From CAYONM01 sp964405325 (GTDB taxonomy: Bacteria; Planctomycetota; UBA11346): a stretch of 12,555 nucleotides of DNA. Below, piece after piece: positions 1-7,203 of this stretch. The notes beneath the pieces were generated by a model. The model had not been told where the DNA came from and did not search any database. It saw only the letters and a program-made list of their open reading frames with translations. A program made the translations under genes and the position numbers. The stretch spans positions 1-12,555 of the forward strand of contig CAYONM010000113.1 of the NCBI GenBank assembly GCA_964405325.1, in the 5' to 3' direction. Each line of letters starts with the position of its first letter. The first letter of the stretch is position 1.

Positions 1-1144
1 GGGAGGCTGCAACCAGCCGATATGGCCGACCTTCCGGAAAGCCCCGCAACTGTGGTAGATCTTCGCCCAGCGACGGGCCCGTTTCTGGCTGCAGGCGCGG
101 TGCCACCTCCCGGAACAGACGCGGGAGGTCCACCGGCTTCGCTTGGCTATTGCTGATCGCCACCACCAGGCCACCTGCGGCCAGGTGAGGTAGGATCAAC
201 CGTAATAATTGCGGATAATCCCGCCGACCCACCCAACCACTACCACCACGGGCCGCAGTTGGCGGATCGATAATAATAATGTCATATTCGTCAGTGTCAG
301 CCTGCAACGCAGCCCGACAATCCGCCTGCACGACGCGATGGCGATTGGCCACGCCAATCGCCTGCGCCTGCGCCTGCGCCACCGCCAGGGCCGGCGCCGC
401 CAGGTCCACATCCACTGCAGCAGCGGCCCCCGCCTGCAACAAGCTGATGGAAAACAGTCCGGTGTAGGCGAAGAGATTCAGCACCCGCGCACCATCGCAG
501 CGCTGCCGTAACCAGGCGCGGGTGGGCCGCTGATCGACATAAAGACCGGTCGCCAGACCACCGAAGGGCTGCGCCTGCCACGGCACACCCAATTCGCAAC
601 ACGCAACGTTTTGCTGCGGATCCAAGGGACGACCATCGCTGGCAGAGCTACGCACCGGGCTGCGCCGCAGATCATCCAGATGCTCACGGATCACCACCAC
701 CGCCTCAGGCAGGCGCGCCTGCACCGCCGCTGCTACTGCAGGCAGATGCGGCAGGATGGTGGCGGCGAAAGCGACCAGGACCACCACTGGGCCATAGCGC
801 TCGACCCGCAGACCCGGCACGAAGTCCCCCTCGCCATGGACCAGGCGATAGGCATCGGTGGTCGGATCTGCCAGCAGCGCAGCACGACGCTGCCAGGCCC
901 GATCGAAAGCAGCCTCGACATCGAAGGCCATACCCGGCCGGCGATGATAGACTCGCGCACAAATACTGGCGTGCTGCCGGTCGATCAGCGCCGAGGCCAA
1001 GCCCTGACCGCGCTCATCCACCAGGGTCACCGCTTCGCCATCCTGGCAGCAATCCAGACCACGGGTGAAACGATCAACGCGCAACCAAGGATGCCCCCGA
1101 CGGATGAAACCTGCGCTAGCCCGACCGATACGGAGCTCACGCAC
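1..1144 (-). CDS. RlmI-like class I SAM-dependent methyltransferase (3' end beyond window)
   Basis: The minus strand is open from a GTG at 1144 to the window edge, giving 381 residues, close to the usual length of the RlmI/RlmK-like rRNA large-subunit methyltransferase family. The N-terminal part has the PUA-like RRGHPW pattern (residues 15-20). The Rossmann domain shows NLFAYTGLFS (223-232, SAM motif I), an acidic DVD (245-247), IIDPP (291-295, motif IV) and the PEGRPYRL tail (370-377), which matches the PEGLYLKG region of RlmI. The family methylates cytosine C5 in 23S rRNA. Here the segment that is normally a Cys-containing SCS reads SNS (331-333), so the usual catalytic cysteine appears to be missing. 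The GTG lies one base after the hisI stop, which suggests translational coupling. An in-frame stop at 1156-1154 rules out a longer start. The family is secure, the substrate is not. Confidence 0.85.
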   Translation of the reverse strand, partial: MRELRIGRASAGFIRRGHPWLRVDRFTRGLDCCQDGEAVTLVDERGQGLASALIDRQHASICARVYHRRPGMAFDVEAAFDRAWQRRAALLADPTTDAYRLVHGEGDFVPGLRVERYGPVVVLVAFAATILPHLPAVAAAVQARLPEAVVVIREHLDDLRRSPVRSSASDGRPLDPQQNVACCELGVPWQAQPFGGLATGLYVDQRPTRAWLRQRCDGARVLNLFAYTGLFSISLLQAGAAAAVDVDLAAPALAVAQAQAQAIGVANRHRVVQADCRAALQADTDEYDIIIIDPPTAARGGSGWVGRRDYPQLLRLILPHLAAGGLVVAISNSQAKPVDLPRLFREVAPRLQPETGPSLGEDLPQLRGFPEGRPYRLVAAS

Positions 1145-1145
1145 C

Positions 1146-1538
1146 TCAGGCGATCACCGGCTTGTCGGTATGCACCGAGCCATCGGCGTCGATGCGATGT
1201 GAGAAGCAGCTCCGTCGGTTCTGATGGCAGGCCGGACCTGGCGCATCCACCAAGTACAACAGCACATCGCCATCGCAATCGGTGCGCACTTCCACCACCG
1301 CCTGCTTCCAGCCAGAGGTCTCTCCCTTCACCCACAGGCCTTGGCGAGAACGACTGTAATAGGTGGCAACGCGGGTCTGTAGGGTCTGCAGCACCGCTTC
1401 ACGGGATGCGTAGGCGACCATCAGCACATCGCCGGTTTCGCGGTCCTGGGTGACCACCGGAACCAGCCCTTGCTCGTTCCAGGCCAAAAGGTGGACCAAC
1501 TCGCCGGGGACGCCAGCAGGGGCAATATCCTTACTCAT
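1146..1538 (-). CDS. hisI: HisI, phosphoribosyl-AMP cyclohydrolase
   Basis: This 130-residue protein is a stand-alone HisI, the cytoplasmic metalloenzyme that opens the adenine ring of phosphoribosyl-AMP in the third step of histidine biosynthesis. The family core is clear: YYSRSRQGLWVKGETSGW around 60-77, the metal-binding TDCDGD (86-91, giving D87, C88, D89 and D91 for Mg and Zn), and GPACHQNRRSCF (101-112, with zinc ligands C104 and C111). There is no fused HisE (phosphoribosyl-ATP pyrophosphohydrolase) domain. The ATG at 1538 gives a normal length. The frame stays open upstream to 2012, but only as the antisense of gatB. No Shine-Dalgarno sequence is visible. It diverges from gatB across 69 bp and runs straight into the RlmI-like gene; no other his gene is in view. 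Confidence 0.95.
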   Translation of the reverse strand: MSKDIAPAGVPGELVHLLAWNEQGLVPVVTQDRETGDVLMVAYASREAVLQTLQTRVATYYSRSRQGLWVKGETSGWKQAVVEVRTDCDGDVLLYLVDAPGPACHQNRRSCFSHRIDADGSVHTDKPVIA

Positions 1539-1550
1539 GCCAGAATCTAG

Positions 1551-1566
1551 TGCCGCGAGCGCGGCA
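1551..1566. promoter_or_regulatory. Palindrome in the hisI/gatB divergent interval
   Basis: TGCCGCG-AG-CGCGGCA is a perfect inverted repeat with 7-bp arms and a 2-bp centre. It sits in the 69-bp gap between the divergent hisI and gatB starts, where both promoters should lie. The symmetry suggests an operator or a short hairpin in the 5' leader of either gene. In such G+C-rich DNA it could also be chance. Confidence 0.35.
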
Positions 1567-1607
1567 GTCCACTGGACCAGCGGAACGGTCTCATACGCTC
1601 CCTGATC

Positions 1608-3041
1608 ATGAGCGAGTACGAGACGATCATCGGCCTGGAAGTGCACGTGCAGCTGGCCACGCGCACCAAGATTTTTGCCCGCGCCACCTGCGCCTTCGGC
1701 CAGGAGCCCAACACCCAGGTGGACCCCACCTGCGGCGGTCTGCCCGGCAGCTTGCCGGTGATCAACGACACCGCGGTGGAATTGGCGATCCGCGCCGCCC
1801 TGGCCATTGCAGCCGACATCCAGCCGATCAGCAAGTTCGATCGCAAACACTACTTCTATCCGGACATGCCGCACAATTACCAGATCAGCCAGTACGACCA
1901 GCCCTACTGCCTGGACGGCACCGTGCAGATCGACCTGGCCGATGGCAGCAGCAAGACCATTGGCGTCACCCGCATCCATATGGAGGCCGATGCCGGCAAG
2001 CTGGTACACCAAGAACGCGGCCCGTTCAGCGAAGTGGATCTGAACCGCGCTGGTTCGCCCCTCTGCGAGATCGTCTCCGAGCCAGACATGCGCTCAGCCC
2101 AGGAGGCCTACGCCTACCTGGTGGAATTACGGCAATTGATGAAATACTGCGGGGTCTCCGACTGCGAAATGCAGGAGGGCAGCCTGCGCTGCGATGCCAA
2201 TGTTTCCATCCGACCGGTGGGACAAAGCACCCTGGGCACCAAGGTGGAGATCAAGAACCTCAACAGTTTCCGGGCCGTGGAAGCCGCCATCGAGTACGAG
2301 GCCCAGCATCAGATCGCTCTGCACCGGGCTGGTCGTTACGGCGAAGTGATGCAGGAGACCAAGCTCTGGGAGCCCGATCGCAAGGTCACCAAGAGCATGC
2401 GCGGCAAGGAAGGCGCCAGCGATTACCGTTATTTCCCGGAGCCCGACCTCCCCCCGCTGCATATTCTGCCCGAACGCATCGAAGCCATCCGTGCCGGCCT
2501 GCCGGAATTCCCACGCGCCCGCCGCGAGCGCCTGATGGCCGCCGGCCTGTCGCCGGTGGTGGCCAGCGAGCTGACCGCCGAAAAGGACATCGCCGACTAC
2601 TGCGAAGCCCTGGTCGCCGCTGGTGCACCCTTGAAACTGGCCGCCAACTGGACCCGCGAAGAGGCCCTGCGCCTGGCGGCGGAAAAAAAACAGTCCCTGG
2701 TCGAAGCCGCTCCGGTACCGGTGATGGCGGAACTGATCACCCTGGTGGATGGCGGTCAGGTGGCCCGTGTGGTCGCCAAGGAATACTGCGACGAGCTGTT
2801 CGCTCGTGACGAAAGGCCAACCGCCTTTTTTACCACTCGCGGCAAGATCCAGGCCCAGGATGCCGGCGCCCTGGCCGACTGGGTTGCTCAGGCCATCGCC
2901 GCCGAACCAGCCGCCGTTGCGGACCTGCAAGCCGGCAACAAAAAAGCCGTCGGCCGTCTGGTGGGCGCAGTCATGAAGCTCTCCGGCGGTCAGGCCAACC
3001 CCAAGCAGGTTGCCCCCGAAGTATTCAAACAAATCAGCTGA
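1608..3041 (+). CDS. gatB: GatB, Asp-tRNA(Asn)/Glu-tRNA(Gln) amidotransferase subunit B
   Basis: A complete 477-residue GatB, the tRNA-binding and kinase subunit of the GatCAB complex. GatCAB turns misacylated Glu-tRNA(Gln) and/or Asp-tRNA(Asn) into the correct amide form, with ammonia supplied by GatA. The start IIGLEVHVQL (7-16), DRKHYFYPDMPHNYQISQYD (78-97), the signature DLNRAGSPLCEIVSEPDMRS (144-163) and QEGSLRCDANVSIRP place the catalytic cradle in residues 1 to about 290. The rest forms the helical region and the YqeY-like C-terminal domain that grips the tRNA. Length is normal and no key motif is missing. gatA and gatC are not in the window, so the subunits are encoded separately. There is no obvious Shine-Dalgarno before the ATG. 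Its presence implies that at least one of GlnRS or AsnRS is missing or supplemented in this organism. Confidence 0.97.
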   Translation: MSEYETIIGLEVHVQLATRTKIFARATCAFGQEPNTQVDPTCGGLPGSLPVINDTAVELAIRAALAIAADIQPISKFDRKHYFYPDMPHNYQISQYDQPYCLDGTVQIDLADGSSKTIGVTRIHMEADAGKLVHQERGPFSEVDLNRAGSPLCEIVSEPDMRSAQEAYAYLVELRQLMKYCGVSDCEMQEGSLRCDANVSIRPVGQSTLGTKVEIKNLNSFRAVEAAIEYEAQHQIALHRAGRYGEVMQETKLWEPDRKVTKSMRGKEGASDYRYFPEPDLPPLHILPERIEAIRAGLPEFPRARRERLMAAGLSPVVASELTAEKDIADYCEALVAAGAPLKLAANWTREEALRLAAEKKQSLVEAAPVPVMAELITLVDGGQVARVVAKEYCDELFARDERPTAFFTTRGKIQAQDAGALADWVAQAIAAEPAAVADLQAGNKKAVGRLVGAVMKLSGGQANPKQVAPEVFKQIS

Positions 3042-3091
3042 ACGAACCCCCGGCTGGACGCACAGGCAGCGGGAATGATACTCCACCTCCC

Positions 3092-4933
3092 ATGGCCCTA
3101 TTGCGCATCATCGAAGGCTACGGCCAAGGCTTGGCACGCGAACTCGGCGAAACCGCCATAACCATTGGCCGCGATCCAGCCAACCACATCCAGATCGCTG
3201 ACCCCAAAGCCAGCCGGACCCACATCCGCATCACCTGGACCGGTTCCGGGCACGAACTACTGGACCTGGGCTCCTCCAACGGCACCTGGAACGATGCCGG
3301 TCGTATTGATCGCCTGCCGCTGAAAAACGACACGCTGTTCCGCATCGGTGCCACCTACTTCCGCTATGAAGACGCCCAGGCTCCAGCCACCGCCGGCACC
3401 CTGGCCGACGATGCCCAGGCCTGGCGCGATCCCACTCGCATCGAAACCTTGGCCGAAGACAGCTCTTTTCTGACCGGCGAACATGGCAACCAGGCCGAAT
3501 TGGCCCGCGCCAACCGGTACCTGGCCCTGCTGTACCGCATCGTCTTGCGCTCGGGGCAGTGCGAGAGTCGGGACGACCTGTTTGATCTGCTGGACGATAT
3601 CGCTGCCGATGCTCTGGAGGGCGATCGCTGCGCGGTTTTCCTGCCCGATGAAGGCGGCTGGGCCCTGTGGCCACCGCACGAGCGTCGCCTACGAGCCCGT
3701 TTCGGCAGTGTTCCCTTTGCCCGCACCCTGCTGGCCAGCGCTCGGGAACAGCAACGCAGCCTGCTGGCCACAGCCGACGATCGCGGACTGAACGCCACCC
3801 TGGTGCGCGCGGGGGTGCGCAGTGCCATGGCCGCACCGCTGCGCACCGGCCAACAGCTGCATGGTTTGCTGTACGTCGACCGTATCGTCGGCGATCAGCC
3901 TTTCAGTCGAGACGACCTGGAGTTCCTGACCGCCGTGGCCAACCAATTGGCGGTCCGGTTGCTGGACACCGATCGCCTGGCCGAATTGGATGCCGAGGTC
4001 TCTCGCCTGCGGCAGGTGGCCAGCAAACCGCCACCACCACCACTGATCGGCAACTCGGCCGATCTGCAGCGGGTCCGCCGCTTTATCGAGCGCGCCGCTG
4101 ACAGCACCGCGCCCGTCCTGTTGGTTGGCCAGCCGGGCTGCGGCAAGGATCTGGTCTGCCGTCAGCTGCATCACTTGAGTCCACGCGCCCTGCAGCCCTT
4201 CCAGACCCTCCGCCTCGCCGCGCATCCCCTGGAGCACCTGGAAACCGCGCTGTTCGGCTCGGACGACGGCCAGCCAGGTCTGCTGGAACTGGCCGATGGC
4301 GGCACCCTCTGCATCGACGAGATCACCGGCCTGTCGGGGGCGCTGCAAGCACGACTGTTACATGTGCTGGAGAACGGTGAGCTCCACCGGGTCTCCGATG
4401 GCGCACTCCGGCGGGTGGACCTGCGGCTGTTCGCCTGCACGACCGAAGACCTGGATCAGGCCGAACGCGATGGCCGCCTGCGCTCCGACCTGCGGCACCG
4501 CCTGGACGTGCTGTCCTGCGTTTTACCGCAACTGCACGATCACCCCGAGGATCTGACGGCCCTGATCAACCACTTCCTCAACAAATCGGCCGAAGCCCGC
4601 GGCGAACCGCCGCGCGGCTTGTCCGACCGAGCCCGCGCGCTCTTGCTGGGCTACCGCTGGCCCGGCAACGTCCGGCAGCTGCGCAACGTCCTGGAACGCT
4701 GCGTGGTCATGGCTGAAGGCCCCCTGATCGAAGCCAGCGATCTGCCAGAATCCATCGGCAGTAGCGACAGCGGCCAGGAGAGCATCGACCAGATCCTGAG
4801 CCTGGCTGAGATCGAACGCCATCACATTCTGCGAGTGCTGGAGCATTGCGGCGGCAACAAAAAGGCCACCGCCGAAATGCTCGGTATCGATCGCAGCACC
4901 CTCTACGCCAAGCTTCGTCAATACGGCCACTAA
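3092..4933 (+). CDS. FHA-GAF-AAA+-Fis transcriptional regulator lacking the GAFTGA loop
   Basis: A 613-residue regulator of bacterial enhancer-binding-protein design. An FHA domain fills about 1-95, with GRD at 26-28, SRTH at 41-44 and SSNGT at 61-65, the residues that bind phosphothreonine peptides. A GAF-like sensor follows at about 145-292. The AAA+ core runs from LIGNSADLQRV (318) to the WPGNVRQLRN sensor II region (523-532). Walker A is GQPGCGKD (346-353), Walker B is LCIDE (406-410), and RSDLRHRL (464-471) occupies the arginine-finger region. A Fis-type helix-turn-helix closes the protein (574-612). The GAFTGA sigma54-contact loop, expected between LFG (387-389) and LLELADGGTL (397-406), is deleted, so it may act without sigma54, like TyrR. 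It starts 50 bp after gatB and ends 18 bp before the PilT-like gene, which suggests a link to pili. Confidence 0.9.
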   Translation: MALLRIIEGYGQGLARELGETAITIGRDPANHIQIADPKASRTHIRITWTGSGHELLDLGSSNGTWNDAGRIDRLPLKNDTLFRIGATYFRYEDAQAPATAGTLADDAQAWRDPTRIETLAEDSSFLTGEHGNQAELARANRYLALLYRIVLRSGQCESRDDLFDLLDDIAADALEGDRCAVFLPDEGGWALWPPHERRLRARFGSVPFARTLLASAREQQRSLLATADDRGLNATLVRAGVRSAMAAPLRTGQQLHGLLYVDRIVGDQPFSRDDLEFLTAVANQLAVRLLDTDRLAELDAEVSRLRQVASKPPPPPLIGNSADLQRVRRFIERAADSTAPVLLVGQPGCGKDLVCRQLHHLSPRALQPFQTLRLAAHPLEHLETALFGSDDGQPGLLELADGGTLCIDEITGLSGALQARLLHVLENGELHRVSDGALRRVDLRLFACTTEDLDQAERDGRLRSDLRHRLDVLSCVLPQLHDHPEDLTALINHFLNKSAEARGEPPRGLSDRARALLLGYRWPGNVRQLRNVLERCVVMAEGPLIEASDLPESIGSSDSGQESIDQILSLAEIERHHILRVLEHCGGNKKATAEMLGIDRSTLYAKLRQYGH

Positions 4934-4951
4934 AAGCGACCAGCCAGCCCC

Positions 4952-6037
4952 ATGGAACTCGACGCCCTTTTCCGTCTGATGCACCAGCAGGGCGCCAGCG
5001 ACCTGCACTTGAAACCGCACCAAATCCCGGCTGTGCGCATCAATGGCGAAGTCATCCAAATCGAGGACCTGCCGGCCATGGAGCCGCAGCAGCTACAGTT
5101 CCTGCTGGCGGATATGCTGGGCGATGCCGCCTTGGTCGACCGCCGCTCCTGCCATGACATGGCGGTGGAGGTGCCCGAAGTGGGCCGCTTCCGCTGCAAC
5201 TGGTTCCGACAATCGGGGACCTGGGCTTTGGCCGCCCGCCGCGTATTGCTGCAGGTCCCCAGCATTCAGGACCTGCGCCTTCCGGCGACCTTACGCCCGC
5301 TCTTGGACCTGAGCCGCGGCCTGGTGTTGATTGGTGGCGCCACCGGCACCGGCAAAAGCACCTCGCTGACCGCCATCCTGAATCACTACAATCAAAGCCG
5401 ACGTTGTCACATCGTGACCCTTGAGGACCCCATCGAGTATCTGCTACCGAAGGGCAAAGCCATCGTCAGCCAGCGGGAGCTGGGCATCGACTTCGACAAC
5501 CTGCCCACGGCAATCCGCGATGCCATGCATCAGGACCCGGATCTGTTGCTGGTCTCGGAACTCCGCGACGCCGCGACAGTGGAAGCGGGCCTCCGTGCCG
5601 CAGAAACCGGCCATCTGGTGTTCGCCACGGTTCATGCCGGCAGCACTGCGCAGACGGTGAACCGGATCCTGGATCTGTTCGAACCAAACCGGCATCATCA
5701 GATCCGTCATTCCCTGGCCTTCCATCTCTGCGCGGTCTTGAACCAGCAGCTGGTCACCGATGCCAGCGACGACAGCCGCCGTATCCCGGTGGTAGAAACG
5801 TGTTATGTCACCCCACTGGTGAGAAAACTGATCCTAGAGGGCAAAGACGTTCGCATCCCCGAAGCCATGAAACAAGATCACAACCATGGCAGCCGAACCT
5901 ACAACCAGAGTCTGGCGGAATTGATCCGGGCGGGCTATGTCAGTAAAATCGCCGCGCTGCGGGCCTCGCCAAAACCGGAGGAATTGAAGGCGGAGCTGAC
6001 CGGAATCACCATTGAGGATGGGCGGATAGTGGGATAA
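4952..6037 (+). CDS. PilT/PilU-like type IV pilus retraction ATPase
   Basis: A 361-residue cytoplasmic hexameric ATPase of the PilT/PilU family, which depolymerises type IV pili for twitching, adhesion or DNA uptake. The N-terminal PAS-like part carries ASDLHLKP (15-22). The RecA-like core has Walker A GGATGTGKST (128-137), the Asp box TLEDPIE (156-162), Walker B DLLLVSELRD (197-206) and the His box TVHAGSTAQT (226-235). Serine 202 replaces the usual glycine of the Walker B VGE. The C-terminal part, with RTYNQSLAELIRAG and a final ELTGI, looks more like PilU, and I see no AIRNLIRE motif typical of PilT. It lies 18 bp after the FHA regulator, so the two are probably one transcript. No clear Shine-Dalgarno. 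PilT against PilU cannot be settled from the sequence alone. Confidence 0.92.
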   Translation: MELDALFRLMHQQGASDLHLKPHQIPAVRINGEVIQIEDLPAMEPQQLQFLLADMLGDAALVDRRSCHDMAVEVPEVGRFRCNWFRQSGTWALAARRVLLQVPSIQDLRLPATLRPLLDLSRGLVLIGGATGTGKSTSLTAILNHYNQSRRCHIVTLEDPIEYLLPKGKAIVSQRELGIDFDNLPTAIRDAMHQDPDLLLVSELRDAATVEAGLRAAETGHLVFATVHAGSTAQTVNRILDLFEPNRHHQIRHSLAFHLCAVLNQQLVTDASDDSRRIPVVETCYVTPLVRKLILEGKDVRIPEAMKQDHNHGSRTYNQSLAELIRAGYVSKIAALRASPKPEELKAELTGITIEDGRIVG

Positions 6038-6065
6038 AAAACCCCAGCCCTTATGGGGGCCGGGG
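6036..6065 (-). terminator. Rho-independent terminator of the pseudopilin gene
   Basis: The plus strand reads an A run (6036-6041), then CCCCAGCCC (6042-6050), TTATGG and GGGCCGGGG (6057-6065). On the minus strand this becomes a G+C-rich stem of 4 + 4 bp with one mismatch, followed by six T. That is a standard intrinsic terminator for the minus-strand gene ending at 6096. Its T tract overlaps the stop codon of the convergent PilT-like gene, so two genes share a very compact end. Confidence 0.75.
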
Positions 6066-6095
6066 CGGGGCTGTCAGGGCCTATCCCTAAATCCA

Positions 6096-6926
6096 TCAAT
6101 CACCAGAATCATCAGGAATTTCGTCATCTGATGTGCGGTTATAGGGCGTGCCGTCACCCGGTGCTGAAGTATTGTCGCCCGTTTTGATATATGCGCGGCG
6201 CTTATGACCTCGGCCAATCTGCAGCGTTCCGTCCAGTGAAGAATTGTCACCCACACCAATCTCATCACCTGTATTATCGTAGATATTGTCCGGCACAAAA
6301 TCAGCCTCATCTGAACTGAGCGCCGTATTGTATACCTCTGCATCGGTATCATCAATATCAAGACGCTCAAGATGTCCGTCGGCAAATACAACGTTAACGG
6401 TATCCGTACCGAAAGGGTTGAAGCCAAGGTAGGCGGCTCGAGTCCCCGATGCATCCGTCATATTGTTTGCAATTAATGGACGAATGGGACCAGCACCACG
6501 GCGAACCGACCAGTCGAGTGCGTAGGCACTGTCGGCAAAATCTGCGGGCTGGGTCACTCGTGTAACGCCCTCACCACCAACTGGTGAGTTGAACAATTTT
6601 GGCGGCAGATCCGCATCCAGTGACAAACCGCACATTATATTGCAGGATAATGCCCAGGCGCTGTCTGCAGCAACAGCACCACCATCACCAAGCCCCAACT
6701 CCGCTGGCGTCAATCCTTTAAATGGATACAATTTGCGCCCAGATGTCTGAGCTGCCAACAAAGCCTTTGCCAGACCCTGGGCATTCTGCCCATCTGTGGT
6801 CTGCTGCGCATCCTGCTGCGCCCCAGCAATAGCCGGCATCAACATAGCCGCCAGCAAAGCCAGAATCGAGATGACGACCAACAGCTCAATGAGCGTGAAG
6901 GCCTGGTTGGGATTTCGAGTGCGCAT
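6096..6926 (-). CDS. Type II/IV pseudopilin-like protein with class III prepilin signal
   Basis: The 276-residue protein begins with a nine-residue basic leader and then FTLIELLVVISILALLAAML (10-29), the N-terminal cleavage and methylation helix of pilins and pseudopilins. E14 is the +5 glutamate. Cleavage would fall between A9 and F10; alanine at -1 instead of glycine is unusual but tolerated by prepilin peptidases. Near 178-186 it has VNVVFADGH, recalling the FADG segment of the H-X9-DG pseudopilins common in planctomycete-like bacteria, but the expected His nine residues before DG is Gly here. The C-terminal third is rich in Asp, Asn, Gly and Ser. The gene looks more A+T-rich than its neighbours. 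It has a strong Shine-Dalgarno and its own terminator, so it seems to be monocistronic. It may be a substrate of the adjacent PilT-like machine or of a type II secretion system; this is inference. Confidence 0.85.
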   Translation of the reverse strand: MRTRNPNQAFTLIELLVVISILALLAAMLMPAIAGAQQDAQQTTDGQNAQGLAKALLAAQTSGRKLYPFKGLTPAELGLGDGGAVAADSAWALSCNIMCGLSLDADLPPKLFNSPVGGEGVTRVTQPADFADSAYALDWSVRRGAGPIRPLIANNMTDASGTRAAYLGFNPFGTDTVNVVFADGHLERLDIDDTDAEVYNTALSSDEADFVPDNIYDNTGDEIGVGDNSSLDGTLQIGRGHKRRAYIKTGDNTSAPGDGTPYNRTSDDEIPDDSGD

Positions 6927-6930
6927 AGGG

Positions 6931-6940
6931 CACCTCCTTT
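6931..6940 (-). promoter_or_regulatory. Strong ribosome binding site of the pseudopilin gene
   Basis: On the minus strand AAAGGAGGTG is followed by CCCT and the ATG at 6926. This is a near-perfect anti-16S match, far stronger than for most genes in the window, and it fixes the start codon. Confidence 0.85.
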
Positions 6941-6959
6941 GGGATGGATCCGGGCCGCA

Positions 6960-6972
6960 CCCACGAGGTGGG
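6960..6972 (-). promoter_or_regulatory. Leader hairpin with a possible anti-Shine-Dalgarno
   Basis: CCCAC-CTC-GTGGG (minus-strand reading) forms a 5-bp hairpin 34 nt upstream of the pseudopilin start. Its CACCTC segment is also exactly complementary to GAGGTG in the ribosome binding site at 6931-6940, so two mutually exclusive structures are possible. Any sequence pairing with a consensus Shine-Dalgarno looks like this, so the regulatory reading is tentative. Confidence 0.25.
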
Positions 6973-7013
6973 CCGAGTGAATGGAATGCCGGTACTGAAT
7001 GAAAACCGGCGAA

Positions 7014-7019
7014 TGTATA
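7014..7019 (-). promoter_or_regulatory. Possible -10 box for the pseudopilin gene
   Basis: On the minus strand TATACA lies about 90 nt upstream of the pseudopilin start, in a more A+T-rich patch. A TTGAGA occurs upstream but 22 nt away, which is longer than the optimum, so only the -10 element is proposed. Confidence 0.25.
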
Positions 7020-7040
7020 AGTCTGACGGGAAAAACCGCT

Positions 7041-7087
7041 TTCTCAAGGTAGCCAGCCAGAAAGACCTTCTCAAATAAGCCAGCCAG
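7041..7087. repeat. Tandem imperfect direct repeat in the pseudopilin/TraF-like intergenic region
   Basis: TTCTCAA-ggt-AGCCAGCCAG (7041-7060) is followed by TTCTCAA-ata-AGCCAGCCAG (7068-7087). The two 20-bp copies match at 17 of 20 positions, differ only in the three central bases and have a 27-bp period. The layout resembles a pair of binding sites for one regulator between divergent promoters. Confidence 0.6.
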
Positions 7088-7144
7088 TGATACACTCAAG
7101 TCTTTGAACAATCAGTAGACGCTCTCTCAGCATCTTGCTTGCGG

Positions 7145-7159
7145 TGACATCCGATGTCA
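7145..7159. promoter_or_regulatory. Palindromic operator candidate upstream of the TraF-like gene
   Basis: TGACAT-CCG-ATGTCA is a perfect inverted repeat with 6-bp arms. The nine-base ACATCCGAT inside it (7147-7155) recurs at 7161-7169, and ACATCC again at 7182-7187. The cluster lies 30-70 bp before the TraF-like start, where a regulator could control the promoter or leader. Confidence 0.4.
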
Positions 7160-7203
7160 TACATCCGATCAGAAACCCGAGACATCCACTTCCCCAAGTG
7201 GAG

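Noticed and set aside
359..380. Short tandem hexamer repeat CGCCTG inside the methyltransferase gene
   Set aside because: It only encodes an Ala-Gln run (about residues 255-261) in a helix after the SAM site; likely slippage in G+C-rich coding DNA.
611..1453. A 280-codon plus-strand frame
   Set aside because: It is the antisense of the RlmI-like gene and hisI, is rich in Arg, His, Pro and Ser, and matches no family.
1146..2012. A 288-codon minus-strand frame that would give HisI a long N-terminal extension
   Set aside because: The extra part is antisense to gatB and resembles no HisI domain; the ATG at 1538 gives the normal family length.
1550..2809. A 419-codon plus-strand frame over gatB
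   Set aside because: Out-of-frame shadow of a clear GatB, with Arg/Pro/Gly-rich low-complexity content typical of G+C-rich shadows.
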